Shown here piece after piece: positions 45,492-54,215 of a stretch of 54,215 nucleotides of DNA. The position numbers and the translations under genes are program-made. Each line of letters opens with the position of its first letter. Position 1 is the stretch's first letter. Origin of the DNA: Azohydromonas lata NBRC 102462 (GTDB lineage Bacteria > Pseudomonadota > Gammaproteobacteria > Burkholderiales > Burkholderiaceae_C). The notes beneath the pieces were generated by a model. That model was not told the DNA's origin. It did no database searches and saw only the letters and a list, made by a program, of their open reading frames with translations. The stretch is from NCBI RefSeq assembly GCF_001571085.1, contig NZ_BCTC01000039.1:1-54215 (forward strand), read 5' to 3'.

Positions 45492-46145
45492 TCAACGGCG
45501 CATCGCGGCGCTCAACTCGTCGGCCAGGCCGTCCCGTCCCGCCGACTTGGCGAAATCCGCAGCACTCATGCCGCGCTTGTTGAGCAGCTTGGCATCCGCG
45601 CCGCGGCGCAGCAGCAGCCGCGCGGCATCGATGGCGCCGTAGCCCGCGGCCATCATCAGCGGCGTGCTGCCGTTCGGACTCAGCGCGTCCACGGGCGCTG
45701 CGGCCTTGAGCATCACTTCCACCGGCTCCACCTCCGGACTGGAGGCGGCGTAGTGAATCGGCGCCCAACCCTCGCGGTGCACCTGTGCGCCGCGCTGGAT
45801 GAGGCGCTGCATCCATTCCACATGGCCGCGCAGCGCGGCCATCATCAGCGGCGTCTCGTTGGCGGCGTTGACGGCTTCCAGGTCCAACTGCGGATGTGCC
45901 CACAGCGCCGCGGCGGCCTTGAGCGAGTCTTCCTTGAATGCCAAGGTCAGCGCCGGCTGGCCGCGCTCGTCGCGGGAGTTCGGATCGAAGCCACGCTTGA
46001 GCAGCGCCGTGACGGTGAGCCCGTCGTCGCGCTCGACCGCCTTGAAGAAATCCTCGTAGCTGCCGGCCCAAGCCAGGCGGCCACTCGAAAGGCACGCCGC
46101 CGCGATGCCGGCCATCGCCCGGCGCCGGATCAACCCCGGCTTCAT
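45492..46145 (-). CDS. Exported ankyrin-repeat protein
   Basis: The 217-residue protein has a signal-like start (RRRAMAGIAAACLSSGRLAWA) then four to five ankyrin repeats (GQPALTLAFKEDSLKAAAAL, NETPLMMAALRGHVEWMQRL, GWAPIHYAASSPEVEPVEVM, GSTPLMMAAGYGAIDAARLL, RGMSAADFAKSAG). It probably binds proteins in the periplasm; the partner is unknown. The start overlaps the tatD stop by four bases (ATGA). Confidence 0.88.
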   Translation of the reverse strand: MKPGLIRRRAMAGIAAACLSSGRLAWAGSYEDFFKAVERDDGLTVTALLKRGFDPNSRDERGQPALTLAFKEDSLKAAAALWAHPQLDLEAVNAANETPLMMAALRGHVEWMQRLIQRGAQVHREGWAPIHYAASSPEVEPVEVMLKAAAPVDALSPNGSTPLMMAAGYGAIDAARLLLRRGADAKLLNKRGMSAADFAKSAGRDGLADELSAAMRR

Positions 46146-46927
46146 GCGGCTGCCGCGACCTTGAACAGCCGCTCGAAATTGGTACTGGTGGCGCGGCCGA
46201 TGTCCTCGGCGCTGCAGCCCTTGAGCTCGGCCAGTTGCGCCGCGACGTGCGGCACGTAGGCCGGCTGGTTGACCTTGCCGCGGTACGGCACGGGGGCCAG
46301 ATACGGGCTGTCGGTTTCGATCAGCAGCCGGTCCATGGGCACGAATCTGGCGACCTCGCGCAAATCCGCCGCATTGCGGAACGTGAGGATGCCGGAGAAG
46401 GAAATGTGAAAGCCCAGGTCCAGGGCGGCGCGGGCCACGGCCTCGGTTTCCGTGAAGCAGTGGAAAACGCCGCCGGCCTGCTCGCCGCCCTCCTCGCGCA
46501 GGATGGCCAGCGTGTCCTCGCTGGAGCTGCGCGTGTGGATGATCAGCGGTTTATCTGTGGCGCGCGCCGCCCGGATGTGCACGCGAAAGCGCTCGCGCTG
46601 CCACTCCATGTCGGCCATGGAGCGGCCATTGAGCCGGTAGTAGTCCAGCCCGGTTTCGCCTATGCCCACCACGCGCGGGCGTGCGGCCAGCTCGCAGAGG
46701 TAGCCCTCGGTGGGCTCCATCACGTCCTCGTTGTCGGGGTGCACGCCGACGCTGGCCCAGAAGTTGTCGTGTGCGAGCGCCAGGCCGTGCACGGCCTCGA
46801 ACTCTTCCAGCGTGGTGCAGATGCACAGCGCGCGGTCCACGTCCGCGGCGGCCATGGCGGCGCGAATCTCGTCCAGCCGCGCATGCAGCTCGGGAAAACT
46901 CAGGTGGCAGTGGGAATCGACGTACAT
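46142..46927 (-). CDS. TatD family metal-dependent hydrolase
   Basis: The 261-residue TIM-barrel enzyme has DSHCHL, VGIGETGLDYYRLNG, PLIIHTRSSSEDTLAIL, GVFHCFTE and LLIETDSPYLAPVPYRGK, which hold the two metal ions. TatD/YcfH proteins are 3'-5' exonucleases or deacylases on nucleic acids. The ATG at 46927 begins MYVDSHCH. It follows pilZ and precedes the ankyrin gene in the same direction. Confidence 0.92.
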   Translation of the reverse strand: MYVDSHCHLSFPELHARLDEIRAAMAAADVDRALCICTTLEEFEAVHGLALAHDNFWASVGVHPDNEDVMEPTEGYLCELAARPRVVGIGETGLDYYRLNGRSMADMEWQRERFRVHIRAARATDKPLIIHTRSSSEDTLAILREEGGEQAGGVFHCFTETEAVARAALDLGFHISFSGILTFRNAADLREVARFVPMDRLLIETDSPYLAPVPYRGKVNQPAYVPHVAAQLAELKGCSAEDIGRATSTNFERLFKVAAAA

Positions 46928-46976
46928 CGCAATCAAACCAATCAAGCGCCGCGGCCGGGTCGGCCGCGAGCGGACA

Positions 46977-47348
46977 TCAGAACACCTGCGTGGAGCGCGC
47001 CCCAGCCGAATCGGCCAGCAGGCTTTCAATGAGCGCCTTGACCGCACGCGACTCCTCGCTGCCGTTGAAAGCCACGCCCACGCCCTGCGGACGGCCACCG
47101 GGCGCATGCGCCGGCGTGATCCACGCCACCTTGCCGGCCACGGTGCGGCGTTCGGTCTCGCCGGGCAGCGTCAGCAGCAGCTCGAAGGCGTCACCCAGCC
47201 GGTGCTCATGCGCCGTGGCAATGAACAGGCCGCCTTCGGTGAACAGCGGGATGTAGGTGGTGCTCAAAGCCTGCCGGTCGCTGAAGACCAGTTGCACCAG
47301 CGTGGGCTGCGCCGGAGCCGGCGCGTCGGGGGTCGAGGTGGCGTTCAT
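46977..47348 (-). CDS. PilZ domain protein
   Basis: The 123-residue single PilZ domain (YIPLFTEGGLFIATAHEHRL, FELLLTLPGETERRTVAGKV, AWITPAHAPGGRPQGVGVAF) resembles the short type IV pilus protein PilZ. The classical RxxxR c-di-GMP motif is absent, as in that subgroup. Its start shares a base with the holB stop (TGATG). The holB-pilZ-tatD order is common in Betaproteobacteria. Confidence 0.85.
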   Translation of the reverse strand: MNATSTPDAPAPAQPTLVQLVFSDRQALSTTYIPLFTEGGLFIATAHEHRLGDAFELLLTLPGETERRTVAGKVAWITPAHAPGGRPQGVGVAFNGSEESRAVKALIESLLADSAGARSTQVF

Positions 47349-48370
47349 CAGCGGCCCAGTGTAGTGACGCGCGGGCGGGCACCCGCCGCCGGCCGGGCCG
47401 CGGGCCACAGCGCCGCGGCCTGTGCCACCAGCGATTCGGCCAGCAGCGACGCGTTCCACGGGTGCTCGTCGTGGCGCGAGAGCTGCGTGAGCTCGCGCGA
47501 CCATTGGGCCAGCGCCGGCAAAGCGGCGCCGGACGGCAGGGCGTCGGCCGGGAAGTAGCGCGGCGCGCCGCCGGCGGCCACCGCCATGAGGTCGTGGCAG
47601 AGCTTGAGCAGCGTCTCCAGCAGCCGGGGCAGCGGCCATTGCGCCACCGCCGTGACGTCGCCCAAGCGCAGCCGCTGCGGCAGTGCGGCCCAGGCGGCGG
47701 CATCCACGCCCTCGCCCGCCAGCGCCTGCGCCTCCAGCGGCCGCCCGCCCGCGGCGTCCAGCAGCACGGCCGGCTGCGCGACGCCGCGCTCCTGCAGCCA
47801 GGCCAGCGCCGCCTCGCGCGGCGGCATGGGCAGCGCCAGGCGCTGGCAGCGGCTGCGGATGGTGGGCAGCAGCAGCTCGGGGTCGGTGGCCGTCAGCAGC
47901 AGCCGCACCTGGGGCGCGGGCTCCTCCAGCGTCTTGAGCAGCGCATTGGCGCTGGCCTCCTGCATGGCCGTGGCCGGATGGATGAGCAGCACCTTGGCCA
48001 CGCCGCGCGAGACGCTCTGGTGCGACCAGTCGATGGCCTGGCGCACCTCCTCGATGCGAATCCACTTGCTGGGCTTCGCGTCCTTCTTGCGCGACTCCTC
48101 CTCCGGCCAGCCCAGCGGCTCGCGCAGCGCTTCCGGCAGCAGCAGCTTGAAGTCCGGATGGCCGTGCGTGTCCATCAGGTGGCACGACGGGCAGCGGCCG
48201 CAGGGGCGGTGGGCGCCCTCGCCGCCCGCCTCGCACAACAGCGCCTTGGCCAGCTCGAAGCCGAACTCGTACTGGCCCACGCCCGCCGGCCCGTGGAACA
48301 GCAGCGCGTGCGCGCGCTGGCGCAGCGCCTGTTGCAGCGGCGCCTCCAGCCAGGGCAGCGGCGCGCTCAC
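47348..48370 (-). CDS. holB: DNA polymerase III subunit delta'
   Basis: The 340-residue clamp-loader subunit has a P-loop-like [10 protein letters not shown] in which the Walker Lys is Gln, consistent with delta' not hydrolysing ATP. It has a zinc motif [17 protein letters not shown] and the sensor [11 protein letters not shown]. The start overlaps the tmk stop by four bases. Confidence 0.9.
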   Translation of the reverse strand: MSAPLPWLEAPLQQALRQRAHALLFHGPAGVGQYEFGFELAKALLCEAGGEGAHRPCGRCPSCHLMDTHGHPDFKLLLPEALREPLGWPEEESRKKDAKPSKWIRIEEVRQAIDWSHQSVSRGVAKVLLIHPATAMQEASANALLKTLEEPAPQVRLLLTATDPELLLPTIRSRCQRLALPMPPREAALAWLQERGVAQPAVLLDAAGGRPLEAQALAGEGVDAAAWAALPQRLRLGDVTAVAQWPLPRLLETLLKLCHDLMAVAAGGAPRYFPADALPSGAALPALAQWSRELTQLSRHDEHPWNASLLAESLVAQAAALWPAARPAAGARPRVTTLGR

Positions 48371-48978
48371 CAGCCGCGCTCCTCAAGCGATTGGGCGATC
48401 TGCGCCCACACGGCCTCGCGCGGCTGCAGCGCATCTATGCGAATGAAGCGTCCCGGCGCCGCCGCAGCGCGGGCCGCGTAGCCCTCGCGCACGCGGGTGA
48501 AGAAGGTTTCGTCTTCGCTTTCGAAGCGGTCGGCCGCGCGGGCCGCCGCACGGCGCTGCGCCGCCACGGCGGGAGGCAGGTCGAACCACAGCGTCACGTC
48601 AGGCTGCCGGCCTTGCTGCACCCAGCTTTCCAACTGGACGAGCACCTGGCCGTCAAAGCCGCGGCCGCCGCCCTGGTAGGCGAAGGTGGCGTCGGTGAAA
48701 CGGTCGCACAGCACGGTGGTGCCGCGGGCCAGGGCCGGCTCGATGACCTGGCGCAGGTGGTCGCGCCGCGCGGCGAAGACCAGCAGGCTTTCGGTGAGTG
48801 CGTCCATGGGCTGGTGCAGCAGCAGCTCGCGCAGCCGCTCGGCCAGCGCCGTGCCGCCGGGCTCGCGCGTGAGCAGCACCTCGCGGCCACGCGCGCGCAG
48901 CCACTGCGCCAGGGCCTCGATGTGCGAGCTCTTGCCCGCACCGTCTATGCCTTCGAAGGTGATGAAACCGTGGTTCAC
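48367..48978 (-). CDS. tmk: Thymidylate kinase
   Basis: The 203-residue kinase phosphorylates dTMP. The P-loop is [22 protein letters not shown] gives the DRX-region contact, and [16 protein letters not shown] completes the site. The GTG at 48978 (just before NHGFITFEG) is preferred; an ATG at 49014 would overlap mltG by 20 bases and add 12 unusual residues. It sits in the mltG-tmk-holB-pilZ-tatD run. Confidence 0.92.
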   Translation of the reverse strand: MNHGFITFEGIDGAGKSSHIEALAQWLRARGREVLLTREPGGTALAERLRELLLHQPMDALTESLLVFAARRDHLRQVIEPALARGTTVLCDRFTDATFAYQGGGRGFDGQVLVQLESWVQQGRQPDVTLWFDLPPAVAAQRRAAARAADRFESEDETFFTRVREGYAARAAAAPGRFIRIDALQPREAVWAQIAQSLEERGW

Positions 48979-48994
48979 AAGCAATGGTGTTTTG

Positions 48995-50008
48995 TCAGGG
49001 CGCGCTCGCGCCACGCGGCGCGCGCTGGTACTGGTTGACGGCCCGATTGTGGTCCGCGAGGTTGTCGCTGAAGACGCTGCTGCCGTCGCCGCGGGAGACG
49101 AAGAACAGCGCCTTGGTCGGCGCCGGCTTCACCGAGGCGCGCAGCGACTCCAGCCCCGGCATGGCGATCGGCGTGGGCGGCAGCCCGCTGCGGGTGTAGG
49201 TGTTGAAGGGCGTGTCCTCCTGCAGGTCGCGCTTGCGCAGGTTGCCGTCGAAGCGCTCGCCCAAGCCGTAGATCACGGTCGGGTCGGTCTGCAGCGGCAT
49301 GCCCACGCGCAGCCGGTTGAGGAAGACGGCCGCCACCTTGGGCCGGTCGGCGGCCTGGCCGGTTTCCTTTTCCACGATGGAGGCCAGGATGAGCAAGTCG
49401 TCCCGGCTGCGCAGCGGCGAGTCGGACGGGCGCTCGGCCCAGGCCTGCTCCAGGCGGCGCTGCATGGCGGCGCGCGCACGCTTGAGCACGGTGAGGTCAC
49501 TCACGCCGCGGCTGTAGGCGTAGGTGTCGGGAAAGAAGCGCCCTTCCGGCGCCACGCCCGGCGCGCCCAACGCGGCCATGAGCTGCGCATCGCTGAGCGT
49601 GGCCGTGGCGGGTTTGAGCGATTGGGCGCGCGCCAGCTCGGCCCGCAACTGCCTGAAGGTCCAGCCCTCGATGAAGCGCACGCTTTCCAGCACCTCGTCG
49701 CCGCGCACCATCTTGTCGAGCAACCGGCGCGGCGTGGTGCCGCGGTCTATTTCGTAGCTGCCCGCGCGTATCTGGCGGGCCAGGCCCGACCAGCGGAACC
49801 AGTGGTAGAGGAAGTCGGGGGAGGTCTCGACGCCGGCCTGCACCCAGTCCTGCGCCACCTTGCGCGGCGAGGTGCCGGGCTCGATGGACAACTCCACCGA
49901 GTTGCCCGCCAGCGTCAGCGGCCGCTGCAGCCACCACCATGCGGCACCGCCGGCACCCAACGCGGCCAGGGCCGCCAGCCCTGCGAGCACCAGCAAGATC
50001 CGCTTCAT
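48995..50008 (-). CDS. mltG: MltG, endolytic murein transglycosylase
   Basis: The 337-residue protein has one N-terminal membrane helix ([20 protein letters not shown]), a LysM-like region and the YceG domain with [23 protein letters not shown] (catalytic Glu) and [12 protein letters not shown]. It cleaves nascent glycan strands at the inner membrane and terminates peptidoglycan elongation. It is first in the minus-strand run and divergent from ygfZ. Confidence 0.94.
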   Translation of the reverse strand: MKRILLVLAGLAALAALGAGGAAWWWLQRPLTLAGNSVELSIEPGTSPRKVAQDWVQAGVETSPDFLYHWFRWSGLARQIRAGSYEIDRGTTPRRLLDKMVRGDEVLESVRFIEGWTFRQLRAELARAQSLKPATATLSDAQLMAALGAPGVAPEGRFFPDTYAYSRGVSDLTVLKRARAAMQRRLEQAWAERPSDSPLRSRDDLLILASIVEKETGQAADRPKVAAVFLNRLRVGMPLQTDPTVIYGLGERFDGNLRKRDLQEDTPFNTYTRSGLPPTPIAMPGLESLRASVKPAPTKALFFVSRGDGSSVFSDNLADHNRAVNQYQRAPRGASAP

Positions 50009-50056
50009 CACCACACCAACACCGCCCGGGCCAAAGCCGCTGATCATAATGGCCGC

Positions 50057-50989
50057 ATGACCGACACCCTCATTCAGGCAGGTACCTTCGACGGTGCCGC
50101 GCCTTTGACGCACCTGGGCCTGGTGCGAGCCAGCGGCGAGGATGCCGCGTCCTTCCTGCACGGCCAGCTCACGCAAGACGTCAACACGCTGGACGCCCAC
50201 TCTGCCCGCTTGGGCGGCTACTGCACCGCCAAGGGCCGGCTGCTGGCCAGCTTCATTTTCTGGCGCCCAACGGCCGACGAGATCCTGCTGGCCTGCAGCG
50301 CCGACGTGCTGGCCGCCACCGTCAAGCGCCTGTCCATGTTCGTCCTGCGCGCCAAGTGCAAGCTGGCCGAAGCCTCCGATCTGCGCCTCTACGGCCTGGC
50401 CGGCCCAAGCGCCGCCGCCTGGTTGGGCGACGCCGCGCCGCAACAGCCCTGGCAGCGCGCCCGCGTGCAGGACGCCGACGTGATCCGCCTGCCGGACGTG
50501 GACGGCGTGCCGCGCTGGCTGCTGGCATCTGCCCAAGCCCCGGAGCTGCCGGCGCTGTCCGAGGACGCCTGGCGCTGGCTGGAAGTGCGCAGCGCCCTGC
50601 CTCGCGTGGTGGCAGCCACGTCCGAGCAGTTCGTCCCGCAGATGATCAACCTGGAGCTGGTCGGCGGCGTGAGCTTCAAGAAGGGCTGCTACCCCGGCCA
50701 GGAAGTCGTGGCCCGCAGCCAGTACCGCGGGACGACCAAGCGCCGCGCCTTCCTGTTCGATGCCGCGGCCGACGCCGCCCCGGGCCAGGAGGTGTTCACG
50801 GCCGGCGACGACCCGGGCCAGCCCTCCGGCCTGGTGATGGACTCGGCCACGCTGCAAGGCCAGACCGCCGTGCTGGTGGAGCTCAAGATCGCCGCGCTGC
50901 AGGCGCCCTCGCTGCACCTGCGCGCGCCCGATGGTCCGGCCCTGCGGCCCGCGCCGCTGCCTTACGAGCTGCCCCTGGATGCCGAATGA
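50057..50989 (+). CDS. ygfZ: YgfZ, folate-binding Fe-S cluster repair/assembly protein
   Basis: The 310-residue protein has the GcvT-like fold with the diagnostic KKGCYPGQEVVARSQYRG containing the redox-active Cys. LGLVRASGEDAASFLHGQLT begins the fold. YgfZ uses tetrahydrofolate to support some Fe-S enzymes such as MiaB. The ATG at 50057 is 48 bases from the divergent mltG start. Confidence 0.93.
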   Translation: MTDTLIQAGTFDGAAPLTHLGLVRASGEDAASFLHGQLTQDVNTLDAHSARLGGYCTAKGRLLASFIFWRPTADEILLACSADVLAATVKRLSMFVLRAKCKLAEASDLRLYGLAGPSAAAWLGDAAPQQPWQRARVQDADVIRLPDVDGVPRWLLASAQAPELPALSEDAWRWLEVRSALPRVVAATSEQFVPQMINLELVGGVSFKKGCYPGQEVVARSQYRGTTKRRAFLFDAAADAAPGQEVFTAGDDPGQPSGLVMDSATLQGQTAVLVELKIAALQAPSLHLRAPDGPALRPAPLPYELPLDAE

Positions 50990-51308
50990 AGTCACCGGCG
51001 CCCCCGACGGGCGCCGGCTGTACGTGTATTACCGCGTGGCCCTGGCCGACCTGGCCGCCTGTGGGCAAGCCGTGCGGACGTTTCAAGCCGAGCTGCAGCG
51101 CGCGCACCCTGATCTGGTTTGCGAGCTGCTGCAGCGGCCGCAAAGTGAAGACGTCGCCGGCCAGCGTACGCTGATGGAAACCTACGCCCGCCCAAGCGGC
51201 GTGGACGAGGCGGTGCAGGCGCACATCGCCCACGCCGCCGCGACGGCGCTGGCGCTGCTGGTGGCCAGCACGCGACACGTGGAGGTGTTCGAGCCATGTG
51301 CCTGGTAG
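50979..51308 (+). CDS. DUF4936 family protein
   Basis: The 109-residue protein (RRLYVYYRVALADLAACGQA, ELLQRPQSEDVAGQRTLMET, ARPSGVDEAVQAHIAHAA) matches a small family common in Burkholderiales with no known function. It overlaps ygfZ by 11 bases and the NRDE gene by 13, so the three are translated from one message. Confidence 0.8.
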   Translation: MPNEVTGAPDGRRLYVYYRVALADLAACGQAVRTFQAELQRAHPDLVCELLQRPQSEDVAGQRTLMETYARPSGVDEAVQAHIAHAAATALALLVASTRHVEVFEPCAW

Positions 51309-52069
51309 CGCTGGCCTGGGACGCGCATCCGCGCTTCGACCTCGTCCTGGCCGCCAACCGCGACGAGTTTTTGGACCGCCCCGCCGCCGCCCTGCACCGT
51401 TGGGCCGACGGCACGCTCGCCGGCCGCGACCTGCGCGCCGGCGGCACCTGGTTCGGCCTCAACGACGTCGGCCGTCTGGCGCTGCTCACCAACGTGCGCC
51501 GCCCAAGCGACATGCGTGCGGACGCACCCTCGCGCGGCGAGATCGTCACGCAGTGGCTGCACGGCGGCAGCGACGGCGCTGCCTTCTGCGAAGCGCTGCG
51601 CGAGGCCGGCCACAACCCGTTCAACCTGCTGGCAGCCGATTTCATCCGCGGCGAGTTCTTCTGGACCGGCACCGACCACCCTGCCCCGCACGCGCTGCGG
51701 CCGGGGCTGCACGCCCTCTCCAACGCCGCGCTGGACACGCCCTGGCCCAAGACCGTGCAGCTCAAGCGCGAGCTGGCGCTGGCGCTGGAGCGGCATGGCG
51801 ACACCGAGGCGCTGATAGTCGTGCTGCTGGCGGCGCTGGGCGATCGCACCCGCGCGCCGGACGCCGCGCTGCCCGCCACGGGCGTGCCGCTGGAAGTGGA
51901 GCGCTACCTGTCGTCCGTGTTCATCGACATGCCGCACTACGGCACGCGCTGCTCCACGGTGCTCCTGCGCGAGCGTGCGACGCGGCGGCTCACGCTGGTG
52001 GAGCGCACGCACGGGCCGCAAGCGTCCGAAGTGCGTGTCGAGCTGCCTTGCTGGCCCGTGGCGCCCTGA
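51296..52069 (+). CDS. NRDE (TANGO2-like) family protein
   Basis: The 257-residue protein begins MCLVALAWDAHPRFDLVLAA followed by NRDEFLDRP, the family's name motif. It continues with GGTWFGLNDVGRLALLTNVR and LSNAALDTPWPK. The N-terminal Cys after Met is typical of Ntn-hydrolase-like proteins. The function in bacteria is not established; the eukaryotic relative TANGO2 is linked to haem/lipid handling. It overlaps the DUF4936 gene. Confidence 0.88.
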   Translation: MCLVALAWDAHPRFDLVLAANRDEFLDRPAAALHRWADGTLAGRDLRAGGTWFGLNDVGRLALLTNVRRPSDMRADAPSRGEIVTQWLHGGSDGAAFCEALREAGHNPFNLLAADFIRGEFFWTGTDHPAPHALRPGLHALSNAALDTPWPKTVQLKRELALALERHGDTEALIVVLLAALGDRTRAPDAALPATGVPLEVERYLSSVFIDMPHYGTRCSTVLLRERATRRLTLVERTHGPQASEVRVELPCWPVAP

Positions 52070-52183
52070 AGGCAGGAGAGCCGCAAGGGCCGCAAGCCGC
52101 ACCAGCTTGATGCACCGCGAGGGGCCGCCGCCGGGCGAACCCTAGAATTTCAGGTTGCCCGACAAAACCGCTCAGGAGACCTC

Positions 52184-53200
52184 GTGACCCCTTCCGGCAT
52201 CACGCGCCGCACGGCACTCGCCACCACCGCCTTGCTGTTGGGCGGCGCCGCCCAAGCCCAGGTGGAGGACCGCACCATCCGCATCGGCACCACGGTGCCG
52301 GCGGATCACCCCATCAGCTTGGGCGCCAAGAAATTCACCGAGATCGTTGCCGCCAAGAGCGCGGGCAAGCTCAAGGTCAAGGACTATCCCGCGCTGGCGC
52401 TGGGCCCGGAGCTGCAGCAGCAGTCGGCGCTGATCGGGGGCGTGCAGGAGATGTTCGTGCCCAGCTCCGCGACGCTGGCGGGCATCGTCCGCGAGTTCAC
52501 GCTGCTGGACCTGCCCTACCTGATACGCAACCCCGCGCAGGCTGATGCCCTCATGGACGGCCCCTTTGGCCAGGCCCTGCTGGCCAAGCTGCCGGAAAAG
52601 GGTTTGGTCGGCCTGGCGATGTGGGAAAACGGCCTGCGCCACATCACCAACAGCCGCCACCCCATCCAGAAGCTGGAGGACGTGCAGGGCCTGAAGATCC
52701 GGGTGCAGCAGAACCCCATCTTCATCGACATGTTCAAGGCGCTCAAGGCCAACCCGGTGCCCATGTCCTTCGGCGAGGTCTACGGCGCGCTGGAAAGCAA
52801 GGCGCTGGACGCGCAGGAGAACCCGCTGCTCGTGGCGCGCTCGGCCAAGCTCTACGAGGTGCAGAAGTACGCCAGCCTGACCGGCCATGCCTACGGCGTG
52901 ATCATCGTCCTGGTCAGCAAGAAGCTGTGGGACAGGCTCTCGGCCGACGAGCGCAAGCTGCTGCAGGCCTCGGCGCTGGAGGCGCGCGACTACCAGCGGC
53001 AGGTCAGCCGCGAGCAGGCGCGCAAGGCCATGGAAGAGCTCAAGGCCGCCGGCATGGTGATCAACGAGGTGGCGCCGGCCGAGCTCGACCGCATGCGCCA
53101 GGCCGTGCAGCCCGTGGCCGACCGTGCGCTGCAGACGTTTGATCCGGCCCTGGTGCGGCTGCTGCGCTCGGAGCTGGAGCGCGTGTCGCACATAGGCTGA
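52184..53200 (+). CDS. TRAP transporter substrate-binding protein (DctP family)
   Basis: The 338-residue precursor has a signal peptide (ATTALLLGGAAQAQ) and the DctP fold. The family substrate Arg is in the region GLKIRVQQNPIFIDMFKAL, followed by PMSFGEVYGALESKALDAQEN. The ligand is an organic acid of unknown identity. The start is GTG at 52184 with AGGAG upstream; a TAGAAT -10 lies at 52143-52148. A large-permease gene on the opposite strand nearby is a likely partner. Confidence 0.9.
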   Translation: MTPSGITRRTALATTALLLGGAAQAQVEDRTIRIGTTVPADHPISLGAKKFTEIVAAKSAGKLKVKDYPALALGPELQQQSALIGGVQEMFVPSSATLAGIVREFTLLDLPYLIRNPAQADALMDGPFGQALLAKLPEKGLVGLAMWENGLRHITNSRHPIQKLEDVQGLKIRVQQNPIFIDMFKALKANPVPMSFGEVYGALESKALDAQENPLLVARSAKLYEVQKYASLTGHAYGVIIVLVSKKLWDRLSADERKLLQASALEARDYQRQVSREQARKAMEELKAAGMVINEVAPAELDRMRQAVQPVADRALQTFDPALVRLLRSELERVSHIG

Positions 53201-53228
53201 AGAACGGCGCGCCCTCGCGCCGCACCCG

Positions 53229-54035
53229 TCAGCCCAGCAGGCGCAGCGTGGCGTCGCGCGCCTGCCGCGCCCAGCCCAGGGCGCCGGCCTGCGGCGCGCG
53301 GACGTGGTGCGGAATCTCCACGCTCAGCGGCAGCTCCGGCGGCAGCACGGACAACAGCGCCGGGAGGTCGATGCCACCCTCGCCGGGCAGCAGCCGCTCG
53401 CAGCGGGCGGTGTGTATGAGGCCCTCCACGGTGGTGGGCACTTGCGCCGGCGCGTCGCACACCTGCGCGTAGTGCAGCAGCTCGCGGGGCAAGGCCGCGA
53501 CTTGCGGCAGCGGGCTGTCCGAGCGCGCCCAATGCAGCGCATCGACCAGGATGCCCGCATTGGCCGGCCGACCGGCGGCTTGCACCAGGCGCAGCGCGCT
53601 GGCCACGTCGGGCACCGCCGTCCAGGGCATGAACTCGATGCTCGGGTGCAGACCGAAGGGCCGTGCCAGCTCGCACAGCGCGGCGAAGGATTGGGCCAGG
53701 CGCGCCGGCTCGGGGTCGTCGCCGCCCACCAGGATGGTGTGCGCGCCCAGCTCCGCCCCCACCTCGCAAAAGCGCTGGTAGGCCCGCACGTCGAAGTCCG
53801 CACCCAGGCGCACGATTTCCAGGTCGAACAGGCGGATGCCCGTGTCTTGCAGGCGGCTGCGCGTCTCGCGCAAGAGGGCGGGATCGTCCATCAGCGGGTA
53901 GGCCAGGCCACCGGGCGCCGAAGGCAGCAACCGTATGCCGGCGTGCGTGTAGCCGGCGGCGGCCGCGGTTTCCACCACCTGCGGCGGCGGAAGCTCCAGC
54001 ACGGTGAGATGGGCCAGGGACAGGGGACGGTTCAT
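53229..54035 (-). CDS. Sugar-phosphate isomerase/epimerase-like TIM-barrel protein
   Basis: The 268-residue AP-endonuclease-2-type barrel shows AGYTHAGIRLLPS, IRLFDLEIVRLGADFD, HTILVGGDDPEP, HPSIEFMPWTAVPD, GILVDALHWARSDSP and LPLSVEIPHHV. Glu, Asp and His residues are positioned for a metal site. It probably acts on a sugar-like or hydroxy acid compound taken up by the TRAP system. The ATG at 54035 has GGAG upstream; an in-frame start at 54053 is less likely. Confidence 0.8.
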   Translation of the reverse strand: MNRPLSLAHLTVLELPPPQVVETAAAAGYTHAGIRLLPSAPGGLAYPLMDDPALLRETRSRLQDTGIRLFDLEIVRLGADFDVRAYQRFCEVGAELGAHTILVGGDDPEPARLAQSFAALCELARPFGLHPSIEFMPWTAVPDVASALRLVQAAGRPANAGILVDALHWARSDSPLPQVAALPRELLHYAQVCDAPAQVPTTVEGLIHTARCERLLPGEGGIDLPALLSVLPPELPLSVEIPHHVRAPQAGALGWARQARDATLRLLG

Positions 54036-54082
54036 GCGAATCACTCCGTTCATGACTTCAAGGGAGCTTGGGAGCGTGGAAA

Positions 54083-54215
54083 TCAGCTCGCCAGCCAGCG
54101 CGCCGGGACGAGGACGAGCGAGGGAAACAGCACCATCAGGAACATGACGATGAACTGCGCGGCCATGAAGGGCAGCACGCCGCGGGTGACCTCGTCCATC
54201 TTCATGCGCCCCACC
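54083..54215 (-). CDS. TRAP transporter large permease, C-terminal end (partial)
   Basis: The last 43 codons of a gene running off the window's right edge read MKMDEVTRGVLPFMAAQF then IVMFLMVLFPSLVLVPARWL. EVTRGVLPF and the final hydrophobic helix are typical of the DctM subunit C-terminus. It lies 47 bases upstream of the isomerase-like gene in the same direction, so the two are probably co-transcribed. Confidence 0.85.
   Translation of the reverse strand, partial: VGRMKMDEVTRGVLPFMAAQFIVMFLMVLFPSLVLVPARWLAS

Overview
The window (GC roughly 65-70% over most of its length) looks like a chromosomal segment of a denitrifying, aromatic-degrading betaproteobacterium of the Comamonadaceae type (Acidovorax/Alicycliphilus-like). 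The basis is gene content and order (nos cluster, box cluster, Bpt/Aat, mltG-tmk-holB-pilZ-tatD, TRAP and liv transporters) and codon use. The genus cannot be fixed from sequence reading alone.

Left part (1-14.3 kb): the 3' end of hpd, a secreted DNA/RNA nuclease, a MscS channel and NnrS. Two palindromic intergenic elements follow, then a complete nitrous-oxide-reduction locus. nosZ-nosR-(small membrane gene)-nosD-nosF-nosY-nosL are read on the minus strand. A lipoprotein cytochrome c and nosX/apbE are read divergently on the plus strand from an intergenic region carrying an FNR/NnrR-like box.

Middle part (14.3-29.8 kb): an aerobic-hybrid benzoate module. On the minus strand are a DUF4863 gene, a benzoate-CoA ligase and a full branched-chain-type ABC importer (livKHMGF). 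On the plus strand are boxR, boxC, boxB and boxA, then an enoyl-CoA hydratase, a 3-hydroxyacyl-CoA dehydrogenase and a MaoC dehydratase. Both promoter regions flanking boxR carry TGCA-type repeats overlapping -10/-35 elements, so BoxR probably controls uptake, activation and ring attack together. boxD is not in the window.

30.5-37.1 kb: a block of clearly lower GC (sampled 60-base rows 43-57%) holding bpt, aat, a cold-shock gene, clpS, clpA, mtfA and lpxH. Bpt, Aat, ClpS and ClpA together are nearly the whole bacterial N-degron (N-end rule) pathway. The block begins in a gene-free AT-rich gap and ends at lpxH, whose only sensible start is an ATT codon overlapping the ppiB stop.

37.1-54.2 kb: housekeeping genes of normal composition. 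These are ppiB, ppiA, cysS, alkA-type glycosylase, accA, tilS, lysC, tRNA-Ser(GCU), a DUF72 gene, an ankyrin gene, tatD, pilZ, holB, tmk, mltG, ygfZ, DUF4936, NRDE, a TRAP substrate-binding protein, a sugar-isomerase-like gene and the 3' end of a TRAP large permease. No rRNA, insertion sequence, CRISPR array or prophage was seen.
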